Below the pieces are notes generated by a model. The model was given only the letters and a program-made list of their open reading frames with translations. It was not told the origin of the DNA and did no database searches. Source: Clostridia bacterium (lineage in GTDB: Bacteria; Bacillota; Clostridia; Christensenellales; UBA1242). Taken from it: a DNA stretch of 7,528 nucleotides. Each line of letters starts with the position of its first letter. Positions within the stretch are counted from its first letter, which is position 1. This document shows, piece after piece, positions 1 through 5,953 of the stretch. The stretch covers positions 1 to 7,528 of the forward strand of contig JAFTJJ010000033.1 of the NCBI GenBank assembly GCA_017456465.1. Direction: 5' to 3'. The translations under genes were made by a program, and so were the position numbers.

Positions 1-103
1 ATAATTTTTCCCACCTTATTTTATTAATATATTATTATTATACATTAGTAATCTAATTTGTGCAATAATTTTAAATAAATTTAAATGCTGAGATAATAAA
101 TAT
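1..103. other. AT-rich intergenic leader without a recognisable gene
   Basis: This stretch is almost entirely A and T, and I see no coding frame in it with a ribosome binding site. The only local structure is a five-base inverted repeat, ATTAG (44-48) and CTAAT (53-57), around a four-base loop, which is too weak to call a terminator or operator. It is probably the end of an intergenic region whose left-hand gene lies outside the window. Confidence 0.5.
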
Positions 104-132
104 TAGACATTTATTGATGTTTTTAATATAAT
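104..132 (+). promoter_or_regulatory. SigA-type promoter of the DUF1097-like gene
   Basis: A -35 box TAGACA (104-109, one mismatch to TTGACA) is followed after 17 bases by a perfect -10 box TATAAT (127-132). Transcription should start near 139, leaving a leader of about 15 bases that consists essentially of the ribosome binding site AAAGGAG (141-147), six bases before the ATG. Confidence 0.65.
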
Positions 133-153
133 ATACAAACAAAGGAGTAAGAT

Positions 154-705
154 ATGAAAATTTTCTTGAAATGGTTTGCAATACCTCTTCTTATTGCTGT
201 GGTTGCAAGTGTTCTTTACATTGTGGACGCATTGATTGGTGGATTGTTTGTGCAAGGAGGCTCATTCATGTGGGTTGCTTTTGCAATTTGGACAATTTTT
301 TATGGTGCAACAATAAAAGATAGAGTAAGAGGACTTATTGGCGTTGTTATTGGTTTTGGTGCGGGAATTTTGATGATGCTCATTACAAATTCGTTCACTC
401 TCAATTTGTCAACTATTAGCATCAGTTGTTTGGTTGGAGTGTTTTGTGTTAATTTTGCTGTTATGTTCATGGAAAAAACTGAAAAATTATGGATTAATTC
501 AATAACTGGCATATTTGCAGGGATATTTTTAACTTTCAGTGGCCTTGGTGTTGGTCTTTCACCAATTGCTAGTTCAAGCAGCGCTATGTTGATGCTTGGA
601 ATTCTTGTTACATACACACTCTTGGGTCTTGTTTGTGGATTTGTATCAATTACAGTCACGAATAAAGTTAAAGAACGATTAAATCAAAACATTAACAAAC
701 AATAA
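154..705 (+). CDS. DUF1097-type six-helix membrane protein
   Basis: This 183-residue protein is almost wholly hydrophobic. Membrane segments can be placed at about residues 7-25, 37-53, 59-79, 87-106, 113-132 and 143-168, followed by a short basic tail rich in Lys and Asn. Six close-packed helices, many small residues (Gly, Ala, Ser) and this length resemble the DUF1097 family (E. coli YcdZ type), whose function is unknown. The assignment rests on pattern rather than a diagnostic motif. No signal peptide cleavage site or catalytic motif is evident. The start at 154 is supported by AAAGGAG six bases upstream and a promoter before it. A second in-frame ATG at 268 (Met39) has an even better Shine-Dalgarno sequence and is listed separately. 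The gene appears to be a single transcription unit ending at the hairpin at 728-753. It could be a small transporter or channel subunit; the sequence does not say what it moves. Confidence 0.75.
   Translation: MKIFLKWFAIPLLIAVVASVLYIVDALIGGLFVQGGSFMWVAFAIWTIFYGATIKDRVRGLIGVVIGFGAGILMMLITNSFTLNLSTISISCLVGVFCVNFAVMFMEKTEKLWINSITGIFAGIFLTFSGLGVGLSPIASSSSAMLMLGILVTYTLLGLVCGFVSITVTNKVKERLNQNINKQ
254..270 (+). promoter_or_regulatory. Internal Shine-Dalgarno and in-frame ATG within the DUF1097-like gene
   Basis: AAGGAGG (254-260), a full anti-Shine-Dalgarno match, lies seven bases before an ATG at 268-270 that is in frame with the gene. Initiation here would give a 145-residue form that lacks the first membrane helix. 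The run also encodes Gln-Gly-Gly, so it could be coincidence. Whether ribosomes use it cannot be read from sequence. Confidence 0.35.
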
Positions 706-727
706 CAAAAATAAATTAAAGAAAAAT

Positions 728-753
728 AAAAGTCGGTCACTTGACCGACTTTT
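728..753. terminator. Bidirectional rho-independent terminator between convergent genes
   Basis: AGTCGGTCA (731-739) and TGACCGACT (742-750) form a perfect nine-base stem, extended by AAA/TTT to 12 pairs. The two central bases, plus the pairs next to them, form the loop. On the + strand it is followed by TTTTTGTTTTT, and on the - strand by an AT-rich tract (TTTATTTTTC). It lies 22 bases after the stop of the DUF1097-like gene and six bases after the stop of typA, so it can end both transcripts. Confidence 0.92.
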
Positions 754-759
754 TTGTTT

Positions 760-2586
760 TTAACTATTTTTCTTTTTGAAATCTGCACGACCTCTTTGTG
801 TGTGGTCGAGGATTATTTTTCTCAAGCGAAGAGATGTTGGAGTAACTTCCAAAAGCTCATCTTCATTCAAGAACTCAAGGCATTCTTCAAGAGACATTTC
901 GCGAACAGGTTCCAATCGAAGTGCTTCATCAGAGGAAGAACTTCTCATGTTCGTGAGTTGCTTTTTCTTGCAGACATTGACAACAATATCTTCATTCTTT
1001 GGGTTGATTCCCACAATCATTCCACCATAAACTGGCGTGCCTGGAGTGATGAGGAGGCGACCACGTTCTTGTGAATTGAAAAGACCATATTGAACAGCTT
1101 CACCATTTTCGTATGCAACAAGTGTTCCAACGTTTCTGCGCTCAATGTTTCCTTTGAAAGGTTCATATTTTTCATAAATTGAGCTCATGACACCTTCACC
1201 TTTTGTGTCAGTGAGAAATTGATTTTTGTAACCAAAGAGGCCACGTGAAGGAATCAAAAATTCAAGCCTTATGCGGTTTCCCTTGTTTGACATTGAAAGG
1301 AGATCTCCTTTTCTTGAACCAATTGTTCCCATGATTGCGCCAACGCTTTCTTCAGGAACATCAATTGTGAGTCTGTCGATAGGTTCACACATGACACCAT
1401 CAATTTCTTTGTAGATTACTCTTGGCATTGAAACTTGAAATTCATAACCATCACGGCGCATGTTTTCAATGAGAATTGAAATGTGCATTTCTCCGCGGCC
1501 AAGAACCCTGAATGTGTCGGCGCTGTCTGTTTCATAAACTTTGAGTGAAAGGTCTTTCACTGCTTCTTTCATGAGTCTGTCACGGAGGTGACGGCTTGTG
1601 CAGAACTTTCCTTCACGGCCAGCGAATGGACTGTTGTTGACAGAGAATGCCATCTCAACACTTGGTTCACTGATTTTTACAAATGGAATTGCAGAATAAT
1701 CTTCTTTGTCGGTAAGAGTGTCACCGATTGTTACTTCTTCTGATCCTGCAATGCAAACAATGTCGCCAGGTTTTGCCATTGGTGTTGGAACTCTTTTGAG
1801 CCCTTGAAATTCAAAAATATTTGCAATTTTGAATAGGCTTTTTTTGTTTTCATCGTGGAAGTTCACAATCATGATTTGATCGTTTGGTTTGATTGTCCCT
1901 TGTTCAACTTTTCCAACAGCGAGTTTCCCGAGGTAGTCATTTTGTTCACAAGAAGAAACAAGCATTTTAAACTTTGCATCAGTTGTCGCTTTTGGTGCGG
2001 GAATGTAAGAAACAATTGTGTCAAGAAGTGGCTTCATGTCTGTGCCAATAACATTTTGATCAAGAGATGCAATCCCGTTTCTTGCAGATGCAAATACGAA
2101 TGGTGAATTTAATTGTTCTTCTGACGCATCAAGATCCATAAAGAGTTCAAGAACCTCATCAATAACCTCAGAAATTCTGGCGTCTTTTCTGTCGATTTTG
2201 TTGATAACGACAATAACCCTGTGATTAAGTTCAAGGGCTTTTTGGAGAACGAACCTTGTTTGAGGCATTGTTCCTTCAAATGCATCAACGACCAGAATGA
2301 CACCATCAACCATTTTGAGAACGCGTTCAACTTCACCACCAAAGTCAGCATGTCCTGGAGTGTCAACGACGTTGATTTTGACACCATTATGCATGCAAGC
2401 AGCATTCTTGCTGAGAATTGTGATTCCACGTTCACGCTCGAGAGCATTTGAGTCCATGACTCTGTCTTCGACTTGTTGGTTGTCACGGAAAACACCACCT
2501 TGTTTCAAAAGTTCATTCACAAGGCTTGTTTTGCCGTGGTCAACGTGCGCGATTATTGCTACATTTCTAATTTTAATTTCTTCCAT
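760..2586 (-). CDS. typA: Ribosome-associated translational GTPase TypA/BipA
   Basis: TypA is a cytoplasmic GTPase of the EF-G-like translation factor family. It binds the ribosome and is needed in many bacteria for growth under stress or cold and for proper large-subunit assembly. All G motifs are present in the 608 residues: G1 AHVDHGKT at 13-20, G2 RERGITI at 51-57, G3 DTPGH at 75-79 followed by the family-typical ADFGGEVER, G4 NKID at 129-132, and G5 around SAR at 167-169. A domain-II beta-barrel follows (about 205-295). Then come EF-G-like domains III and V, with the TypA signatures GREGKFCTSR (323-332) and LGRGEMH (362-368), and the TypA-specific C-terminal domain from about 485. Length is normal for the family. 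The ATG at 2586 is preceded by AAAGGA eight bases upstream. The gene follows the EF-Tu-like small gene by 12 bases, so the two are probably cotranscribed. It ends six bases before the shared terminator. Confidence 0.97.
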   Translation of the reverse strand: MEEIKIRNVAIIAHVDHGKTSLVNELLKQGGVFRDNQQVEDRVMDSNALERERGITILSKNAACMHNGVKINVVDTPGHADFGGEVERVLKMVDGVILVVDAFEGTMPQTRFVLQKALELNHRVIVVINKIDRKDARISEVIDEVLELFMDLDASEEQLNSPFVFASARNGIASLDQNVIGTDMKPLLDTIVSYIPAPKATTDAKFKMLVSSCEQNDYLGKLAVGKVEQGTIKPNDQIMIVNFHDENKKSLFKIANIFEFQGLKRVPTPMAKPGDIVCIAGSEEVTIGDTLTDKEDYSAIPFVKISEPSVEMAFSVNNSPFAGREGKFCTSRHLRDRLMKEAVKDLSLKVYETDSADTFRVLGRGEMHISILIENMRRDGYEFQVSMPRVIYKEIDGVMCEPIDRLTIDVPEESVGAIMGTIGSRKGDLLSMSNKGNRIRLEFLIPSRGLFGYKNQFLTDTKGEGVMSSIYEKYEPFKGNIERRNVGTLVAYENGEAVQYGLFNSQERGRLLITPGTPVYGGMIVGINPKNEDIVVNVCKKKQLTNMRSSSSDEALRLEPVREMSLEECLEFLNEDELLEVTPTSLRLRKIILDHTQRGRADFKKKNS

Positions 2587-2594
2587 ATGTTTTT

Positions 2595-2601
2595 TCCTTT
2601 A
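2595..2601 (-). promoter_or_regulatory. typA ribosome binding site overlapping the upstream stop codon
   Basis: Read on the - strand, the upstream gene ends TAA and continues directly into AGGA, so the stop codon contributes the first bases of the typA Shine-Dalgarno (TAAAGGA). Eight bases separate it from the typA ATG. A ribosome terminating on the small gene would cover the typA initiation site, which is the usual arrangement for translational coupling. Confidence 0.7.
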
Positions 2602-2919
2602 TTTTTCACTTATTGCTTCTTCATCAGCTTTTGTCGTTTCTTTATATTTTTTAAATTTTGCATAAAGTTCATCATAATAGCCCGTTTCCTCAAGCCATCT
2701 CATTTCTTCCATTCTTGCTTTTATTTCATAATCTCTCATGAGTTGCTCTGATAATGTTCTTGGTCTTTGTTCTTGATGAAGTGTTTGTTTGTCTTGATTT
2801 TTATTATGCATTTCTGGAGTTTTAAGGAGTGTTTCAATTGCTGAGTCAAGATCTCTTTTCCCATAACCGACATGACCTATTGTTCCAATTTTTACATGTG
2901 GCTTTTTTGGTTGTTCCAT
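2599..2919 (-). CDS. Small protein with an EF-Tu-like N-terminus and a degenerate P-loop
   Basis: I recognise no named family for the whole 106-residue product. Residues 6-31 align without gaps to the N-terminus of EF-Tu (E. coli KPHVNVGTIGHVDHGKTTL and onward). By my count 16 of 26 positions are identical, including KPHV, GTIGHV, GK and the following L..AI.T pattern. The P-loop reads GHVGYGKRDL where EF-Tu has GHVDHGKTTL. The GxxxxGK shape survives, but the Asp-His pair and both Thr residues are lost, so magnesium coordination by the P-loop Thr is impossible. None of the G2-G5 motifs follows. Residues 36-106 are highly charged, probably helical, with an aromatic cluster (about W75, Y81, Y82, Y86, F89, Y92), and show no EF-Tu similarity. 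The start at 2919 has AAAAAGGAG seven bases upstream; an upstream in-frame ATG at 2946 lacks such a site and would fall inside the hairpin. The gene lies 12 bases before typA. Alternatives are an EF-Tu fragment being remodelled, or a decoy for factors that bind EF-Tu. Confidence 0.8.
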   Translation of the reverse strand: MEQPKKPHVKIGTIGHVGYGKRDLDSAIETLLKTPEMHNKNQDKQTLHQEQRPRTLSEQLMRDYEIKARMEEMRWLEETGYYDELYAKFKKYKETTKADEEAISEK

Positions 2920-2944
2920 AACAAACTCCTTTTTGTCATAAAAC

Positions 2945-2964
2945 AAGAGCGGTGAAACGCTCTT
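2945..2964 (-). terminator. Hairpin terminator or attenuator before the EF-Tu-like gene
   Basis: AAGAGCG (- strand 2964-2958) pairs with CGCTCTT (2951-2945) around the loop TTTCAC, and the - strand continues TTGTTTTATG. The seven-base stem plus a moderately T-rich tail fits an intrinsic terminator for the CNNM/CorC gene, which ends 29 bases before it. The next gene starts only 25 bases after the hairpin and has no clear promoter in between, so partial readthrough (attenuation) is a real possibility. Confidence 0.7.
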
Positions 2965-2992
2965 CTTTTAATTATTGACTTTATAATGATAA

Positions 2993-4357
2993 TTACTCTT
3001 CAATCTTTTCTTCTCTTGACACTGAAAGATTTACTGATTTAATTCGTCTGTCCTCGACCGCAGTGATTGTAAATTTGAGGTTTGCAACCTTTTGAATGTA
3101 GTTGTTGTTTTCATCCAAAATGTCATCAACAGCAGAAATTTCAAATTCTTGCCCTTTTTCAGGAAGACTGTCAGACATTTGATAAAGCATTCCACCAACT
3201 GAAGAATAATCAGATTCAGGCAAGTGTTCAATTTGCAAAAAGTCGAAAAGTGCTTCAATTGTTACATCGGGATCGATGATGTAAGAGTTGTCACCGTTTT
3301 TCTTGATTGGCGCGGCTTCCTCCTCATCGTGTTCGTCATAAATCTCACCAACCATTTCTTCGAGTGCATCTTCCATTGTGACAAGTCCACTTGTTCCACC
3401 GTGTTCGTCAAGAACGATTGCAAGATGTTTCTTTTCTGACTGCATTTTGCGGATGAGATCGTCAACTTTCAAAAGTTCAGTAACAAAAAGAGGTTTTGTT
3501 ATGATTGAAGAAATGTTGATTTCTTGATTTTTGAGAATTTTTGTCATGAAATCCTTTTGGTTCAAAATTCCGACAATGTTGTCTTTATCTTCAAAGAATA
3601 CAGGGATTCTTGAAAATTGAGAATCAATGAAAACTTGTTTTACTTCATCAATTGTTGCATTCTTTTCAATTGCAATCATGTCAACTCTTGGTGTCATGAT
3701 GTCATAAACCGTGCGTTCGCCCATGTCAAGAACACCTTGCAAGAGGTTCACGTTGTTTTCGTCCAAAACACCTTCTTCTTCCATGTTCTCAATGATGCTT
3801 TCAAGTTCATCTTCGGTTACTGTTGGTTCATCACTGGTTTTGACCTTTTTGAGTGCCATTTTTTGGAAAAGTCCAAAGAACCAAGTGATTGGAGTAAGGA
3901 CTTTCATCAAAAAGTAAAGTGTTCCGCTGAATTTGAGTGCAAGTTTTTCAGGATTTGCTTTTGCAACAGATTTTGGAATAATTTCACCACAAATCAAGAT
4001 TATGATTGTCATGATCACAGTGTTGAGCACATTTGAGAGTGTTGGATCAAGAATGAATTTTCCAAACAAATAAGCTGCAATTGTTGTGCTGGCAATGTTG
4101 ACAAAGTTGTTTCCAACAAGAATTGTTGAAAGAGTTTTGTCATAATGTTCCATAATGTAGAGTGCACGTCTTGCACCTTTAACTTTTTCTTCTGCATAAT
4201 TTTTCATTCGAATCATGTTTGATCCAGAAAATGTTGTTTCGCAAGATGAAAAGAAGCCAGAAGCCAGCACGCAGAACAGCAAAAGAACGAGACATATGCC
4301 GTCGGCAACCTCAAAACTTATATTATTTGCTAACAGTAACGGGGAGGGGTGTGTCAT
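2993..4357 (-). CDS. CNNM/CorC-type (hemolysin family) membrane protein with CBS domains
   Basis: This 454-residue protein belongs to the family often labelled hemolysin or HlyC/CorC. Members such as B. subtilis MpfA act in magnesium or cobalt efflux and resistance at the cytoplasmic membrane. The N-terminal CNNM (DUF21) membrane domain spans about residues 15-170, with helices near 20-37, 77-102, 110-127 and 145-168 and the family motif GEIIPK at 124-129. Two CBS repeats follow: one starts at MTPR (221-224) and includes the SRIPVF segment near 249-254, and the second ends in the conserved DEHGGTSGLVTMED stretch at 317-330. An acidic linker (341-347) leads to the C-terminal CorC/HlyC domain (about 355-445). 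I chose the ATG at 4357 because AAGGAG lies 11 bases upstream. The in-frame ATG at 4435 would sit at the predicted transcription start, and the one at 4423 has no ribosome binding site. It has its own promoter, about 75 bases of leader, and the hairpin at 2945-2964 after it. The ion transported is inferred from the family. Confidence 0.92.
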   Translation of the reverse strand: MTHPSPLLLANNISFEVADGICLVLLLFCVLASGFFSSCETTFSGSNMIRMKNYAEEKVKGARRALYIMEHYDKTLSTILVGNNFVNIASTTIAAYLFGKFILDPTLSNVLNTVIMTIIILICGEIIPKSVAKANPEKLALKFSGTLYFLMKVLTPITWFFGLFQKMALKKVKTSDEPTVTEDELESIIENMEEEGVLDENNVNLLQGVLDMGERTVYDIMTPRVDMIAIEKNATIDEVKQVFIDSQFSRIPVFFEDKDNIVGILNQKDFMTKILKNQEINISSIITKPLFVTELLKVDDLIRKMQSEKKHLAIVLDEHGGTSGLVTMEDALEEMVGEIYDEHDEEEAAPIKKNGDNSYIIDPDVTIEALFDFLQIEHLPESDYSSVGGMLYQMSDSLPEKGQEFEISAVDDILDENNNYIQKVANLKFTITAVEDRRIKSVNLSVSREEKIEE

Positions 4358-4438
4358 TTTATTTATTTCTCCTTGAAATTGTAAAAAAATTATTATTTTC
4401 GGCTCATTTTTTATTTGAGTCATATGAAAACACATTAA

Positions 4439-4467
4439 ATTATACTACAATACTTGATTTTTGTAAA
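4439..4467 (-). promoter_or_regulatory. SigA-type promoter of the CNNM/CorC gene
   Basis: On the - strand TTTACA (4467-4462, one mismatch to TTGACA) is followed after 17 bases by a perfect TATAAT (4444-4439). Transcription would start near 4432. This promoter overlaps the divergent promoter at 4454-4481, and each -35 box lies within the other's spacer. Confidence 0.7.
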
Positions 4468-4481
4468 TAGAAATTTATAAT
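4454..4481 (+). promoter_or_regulatory. SigA-type promoter of the rRNA methyltransferase gene
   Basis: TTGATT (4454-4459) is followed after 16 bases by a perfect TATAAT (4476-4481). Transcription would start near 4488, leaving a leader of about 26 bases that contains the GGGAG ribosome binding site at 4502-4506. Confidence 0.65.
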
Positions 4482-4513
4482 TTAAGTGAATATATGCTTG
4501 CGGGAGACAAAAT

Positions 4514-5863
4514 ATGATAATGAACAACCTCGATGAAAGTTTTGTTAAAAATATGAAAATTTTGCTTGCGGAAGACTATGGTTTATATGAAGCGGCAATG
4601 CACGAAAAGCCAATCAGGGGAATAAGGTGCAACCCACTCAAGATCAGCAAACAAAAATTTTTGAATATCTTCCCACACAAACTTGAACAAATTTCATATG
4701 AAGAAAACGGATTTGTGCTTGAAACAGATGAAAAATTGGGGAATGGTTTGTTGCATATGTCTGGATGCTTTTATTTGCAAGAACCATCAAGCATGATGCC
4801 TGTTGCTTGTTTGAATGTTGACTCAGATGCAAGAGTTTTGGATCTTTGCGCAGCACCTGGTGGGAAAAGTTCTCAAGTTGCGGTAAAAATTCCAGATGGT
4901 CTTTTGGTTTCAAATGAAATTGTCACCAACAGAGCAAAAGTTTTGTTTTCAAACATTGAACGAATGGGAATAAGAAATTCAGTTGTGTTGAATGACACAC
5001 CAGATAATATTGCGGGCAAACTTGAAGGTTTTTTTGATGCTGTGATTGTTGATGCTCCATGTGGTGGTGAGGGGATGTTTCGAAAAGATCCAAGCACAAT
5101 TGAAGAGTGGAACATTGACAGACTTGAAAGCAATCATCAAAGGCAAATTGAGATCCTCAAATCTGCTGACAAGTGTTTGAAACAAGGTGGAAAACTTGTT
5201 TATTCAACATGCACATTTTCTGAAATTGAAAATGAAGATGTAATCCTTGAATTTTTGGAAAATCACGATTATCAGATTTTGGAAGTTCCAGACTCTGTGA
5301 AAAAATGTACAAGACCAGGCACAAAGATCAAGGAAGCAAGAAGATTTTATCCTTTTTCAGGCAAAGGAGAGGGGCAGTTTGTTTGTGTGCTTCAAAAGAA
5401 GTCAGAGACTGATGAGTGGACAAGGACAAAAAAACCAAGCGTTAACTTTTTGGGAAGAAAAGATAAGGAAATTGTAAATGTCTTCTTGAAAGAAAATTTT
5501 GACATTCCTTTTGATTATGAATTGATTGTTTTGCACGAGTCTGTAATGCTTGTGCGTTCAAGCATAATTGATGTTTGTTCATCAGGATTAAACATCATTA
5601 ATGCAGGGGTCAGAGTTGGATCAATTGAAAAGGGTGTTTTGAGACCTCATCATCAACTTTTTACAGCACTTGGAGACTATTCAAAACATAAGCACGAAAT
5701 GAATGACGAAGACGCAAAAAAATATGTACATGGTGAAGAATTGTCTGTTGAACATGGAGCAAATGGTTATTACACAATGTTTGTGTGTGGTGCAAGCATT
5801 GGTGGCGCCAAGTGTTCAAATGGTAAACTTAAAAATCTTTATCCAAAGGGACTCAGGATCTAA
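4514..5863 (+). CDS. rsmF: RsmF/NOP2-Sun family 16S rRNA cytosine-C5 methyltransferase
   Basis: This 449-residue enzyme would transfer a methyl group from S-adenosylmethionine to C5 of a cytosine in rRNA. The Rossmann-type methyltransferase domain has the SAM-binding motif LDLCAAPGGKSSQVA (109-123), the acidic ribose-binding segment starting at NEI (134-136), motif IV DAPCGGEGMF (180-189) and motif VI YSTCTFSEIENED (230-242). By family analogy Cys233 is the nucleophile and Cys183 assists product release. RFYPFSGKGEGQFVC (277-291) closes the catalytic core. The C-terminal part (about 305-449) matches the RNA-binding domains of RsmF-type enzymes, ending in the typical NLYPKGLR. The length is close to Thermus RsmF (about 456) and slightly shorter than E. 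coli RsmF. Firmicute members are often annotated only as RsmB/NOP family, so the exact target base is uncertain. The ATG at 4514 is preferred because GGGAG lies seven bases upstream; an in-frame ATG at 4520 is possible. No convincing terminator follows. Confidence 0.93.
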   Translation: MIMNNLDESFVKNMKILLAEDYGLYEAAMHEKPIRGIRCNPLKISKQKFLNIFPHKLEQISYEENGFVLETDEKLGNGLLHMSGCFYLQEPSSMMPVACLNVDSDARVLDLCAAPGGKSSQVAVKIPDGLLVSNEIVTNRAKVLFSNIERMGIRNSVVLNDTPDNIAGKLEGFFDAVIVDAPCGGEGMFRKDPSTIEEWNIDRLESNHQRQIEILKSADKCLKQGGKLVYSTCTFSEIENEDVILEFLENHDYQILEVPDSVKKCTRPGTKIKEARRFYPFSGKGEGQFVCVLQKKSETDEWTRTKKPSVNFLGRKDKEIVNVFLKENFDIPFDYELIVLHESVMLVRSSIIDVCSSGLNIINAGVRVGSIEKGVLRPHHQLFTALGDYSKHKHEMNDEDAKKYVHGEELSVEHGANGYYTMFVCGASIGGAKCSNGKLKNLYPKGLRI

Positions 5864-5880
5864 AATTAGATAAATTTTAA

Positions 5881-5910
5881 TTGACAATATTTTGCGTTGT
5901 AATTTATAAT
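5881..5910 (+). promoter_or_regulatory. Consensus SigA promoter of the rubrerythrin gene
   Basis: A perfect TTGACA (5881-5886) and a perfect TATAAT (5905-5910) are separated by 18 bases. This is the best promoter in the window and predicts strong expression. Transcription would start near 5917. Seven-base inverted repeats ATAAATT (5870-5876) and AATTTAT (5901-5907) flank the spacer and could be part of an operator, but they match no regulator box I know. Confidence 0.85.
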
Positions 5911-5953
5911 GAACGTGTGACAAAAAGGCACAATAACAAAGGAGACAAACAAT

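Noticed and set aside
2920..2946. Longer start for the EF-Tu-like small protein at 2946
   Set aside because: This ATG lies inside the hairpin and lacks a Shine-Dalgarno, whereas the ATG at 2919 has AAAAAGGAG seven bases upstream and places the EF-Tu-like residues right at the N-terminus.
3617..4036. A 139-residue open frame on the + strand opposite the CNNM/CorC gene
   Set aside because: The product is His-, Phe- and Cys-rich with no domain pattern, lies wholly within a well-supported gene, and has no separate promoter that I could support.
4358..4435. Longer start for the CNNM/CorC protein at 4435 or 4423
   Set aside because: The first ATG coincides with the predicted transcription start and neither has a ribosome binding site. 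The extra residues do not look like part of the membrane domain.
5861..5879. TAAAATT/AATTTTA stem after the rRNA methyltransferase gene as a terminator
   Set aside because: All seven pairs are A-T, there is no GC core and no following T run, so stability is too low. Rubrerythrin's own promoter begins two bases later.
5904..5918. PerR box at the rubrerythrin promoter
   Set aside because: Only the left half TTATAAT matches, and it is accounted for by the -10 box. The right half matches at about two of seven positions.
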